A stretch of DNA of 64,000 bases from Hyalangium gracile (GTDB taxonomy: Bacteria > Myxococcota > Myxococcia > Myxococcales > Myxococcaceae), in contig NZ_JAHXBG010000006.1 in assembly GCF_020103725.1 (NCBI RefSeq), positions 310,001 through 374,000 of the forward strand, in the 5' to 3' direction. Numbering within the stretch: position 1 is the first letter of the stretch; each line of letters opens with the position of its first letter. A model generated the notes under the pieces. The model was not told the DNA's origin and made no database searches. It worked only from the letters and a program-made list of their open reading frames with translations. Of the stretch, positions 63,612 to 64,000 are shown in pieces. The position numbers and the translations under genes were made by a program.

Positions 63612-64000
63612 TCAGGCGTTGTCCACCTCTCCTGCGGCCGTATCCTCTTGCGACGACTCCGGGAGGTCTGCTCTCGTTGCTTTTCGATCCTCGAGACCCT
63701 TGCGGTTGAGGAGCGGCCAGCCATACCTCATGCGCCAGGCCATTTCGACAGCCACTCTCGATCGCGCATGCTTGGTGACTAGCTCCTTGAACACGCGCTT
63801 TTCATCATTGGCCAGAACCTCGATGGCATCGATCATTTCGATGTGGAATATACACACGGACCAGCGGTGTTTCCGCACGAGGTCAGGGTAGAGGTTGAGA
63901 CCGATGGAATAAGGGCCCTGATCCGTGGTCGCCGTATGATTCCTCAATCGGGAGAAGACTGTTTCGTGCGTCCCGTTATAGACCACTCGGAATTGCGTAT
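63612..64000 (-). CDS. GIY-YIG-like nuclease domain, partial
   Basis: Open to the window edge, so the N-terminus is missing. The visible part has FRVVYNGTHETVFSRLRNH, like the second strand and catalytic-Arg helix of GIY-YIG nucleases, then YSIGLNLYPDLVRKHRW and a charged helical end. The first GIY strand would lie beyond 64000. The GTG at 63986 is internal to the domain and is not taken as the start. Family call is tentative. Confidence 0.5.
   Translation of the reverse strand, partial: TQFRVVYNGTHETVFSRLRNHTATTDQGPYSIGLNLYPDLVRKHRWSVCIFHIEMIDAIEVLANDEKRVFKELVTKHARSRVAVEMAWRMRYGWPLLNRKGLEDRKATRADLPESSQEDTAAGEVDNA

Overview
The window is GC-rich DNA with very dense coding on both strands. 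Its gene content points to a myxobacterium, most likely of the Cystobacter/Archangium/Stigmatella/Myxococcus group. The signs are three eukaryote-like Ser/Thr kinases, an FHA-sigma-54 activator, many lipoproteins with Asp/Gly/Pro-rich linkers, an ADYC-like protein, an FG-GAP lipoprotein, a double-CXXCG immunity protein of the Sit toxin type, and a DUF4157 protein. This is inferred from families; no rRNA or complete tRNA is present.

Layout. 0-5 kb: a RelA/SpoT-domain protein, an ECF42-type sigma factor with its DGPF partner, an MFS exporter and a WGR-like protein. 5.2-9.9 kb: a TetR/VOC gene scar, a lipoprotein, a DUF4157 protein with an extreme Arg/Glu tail, and a DNase II-like secreted nuclease. 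9.9-22.4 kb: an M13 peptidase, a lipoprotein methyltransferase, an FHA-sigma-54 activator, a secreted trypsin-like protease, an ADYC-like lipoprotein, a kinase-TPR receptor, tandem Cys-rich mini-lipoproteins and a hotdog/lipocalin pair. 22.6-30.5 kb: a decayed accessory zone. It holds a twice-broken MORN gene, a tRNA-3'-end-like piece, a dead copy of a lipoprotein leader, an intact 1,476-residue fusion protein, a ParB-C-terminus-like ORF, and a truncated kinase abutting a PAS scrap.

30.5-41.2 kb: a zinc-ribbon protein, a DyP peroxidase, a BMP-family binding lipoprotein, a 1,007-residue repeat lipoprotein, and a compact operon (YqcI/YcgG heme N-oxygenase family, DUF1989, SET methyltransferase) facing a methyltransferase-like gene. 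41.2-43.3 kb: an arsenic operon (arsR, acr3, arsC). 43.4-49.9 kb: a seven-helix membrane kinase, small membrane proteins with a duplicated 94-bp tail, an NmrA-like protein, a porin and a methyltransferase. 50-61.2 kb: surface lipoproteins, a J-domain protein, an AraC regulator, an amidohydrolase, a GNAT and RecD2. 61.3-64 kb: a frameshifted SitA-like toxin end with its immunity gene, lying between two tRNA-3'-end-like repeats, then a partial GIY-YIG-like gene.

The strongest candidate for something undescribed is the gene at 24366-28796. It joins RNA polymerase alpha-CTD-like repeats, a sigma region 4-like HTH, a zinc ribbon, a SNF2-type helicase and a C-terminal methyltransferase that looks like eukaryotic RRP8. 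It sits alone among gene debris, as defence or mobile cargo often does. Second is the YqcI/YcgG-DUF1989-SET operon. Third is a palindromic intergenic repeat that occurs three times in the window.
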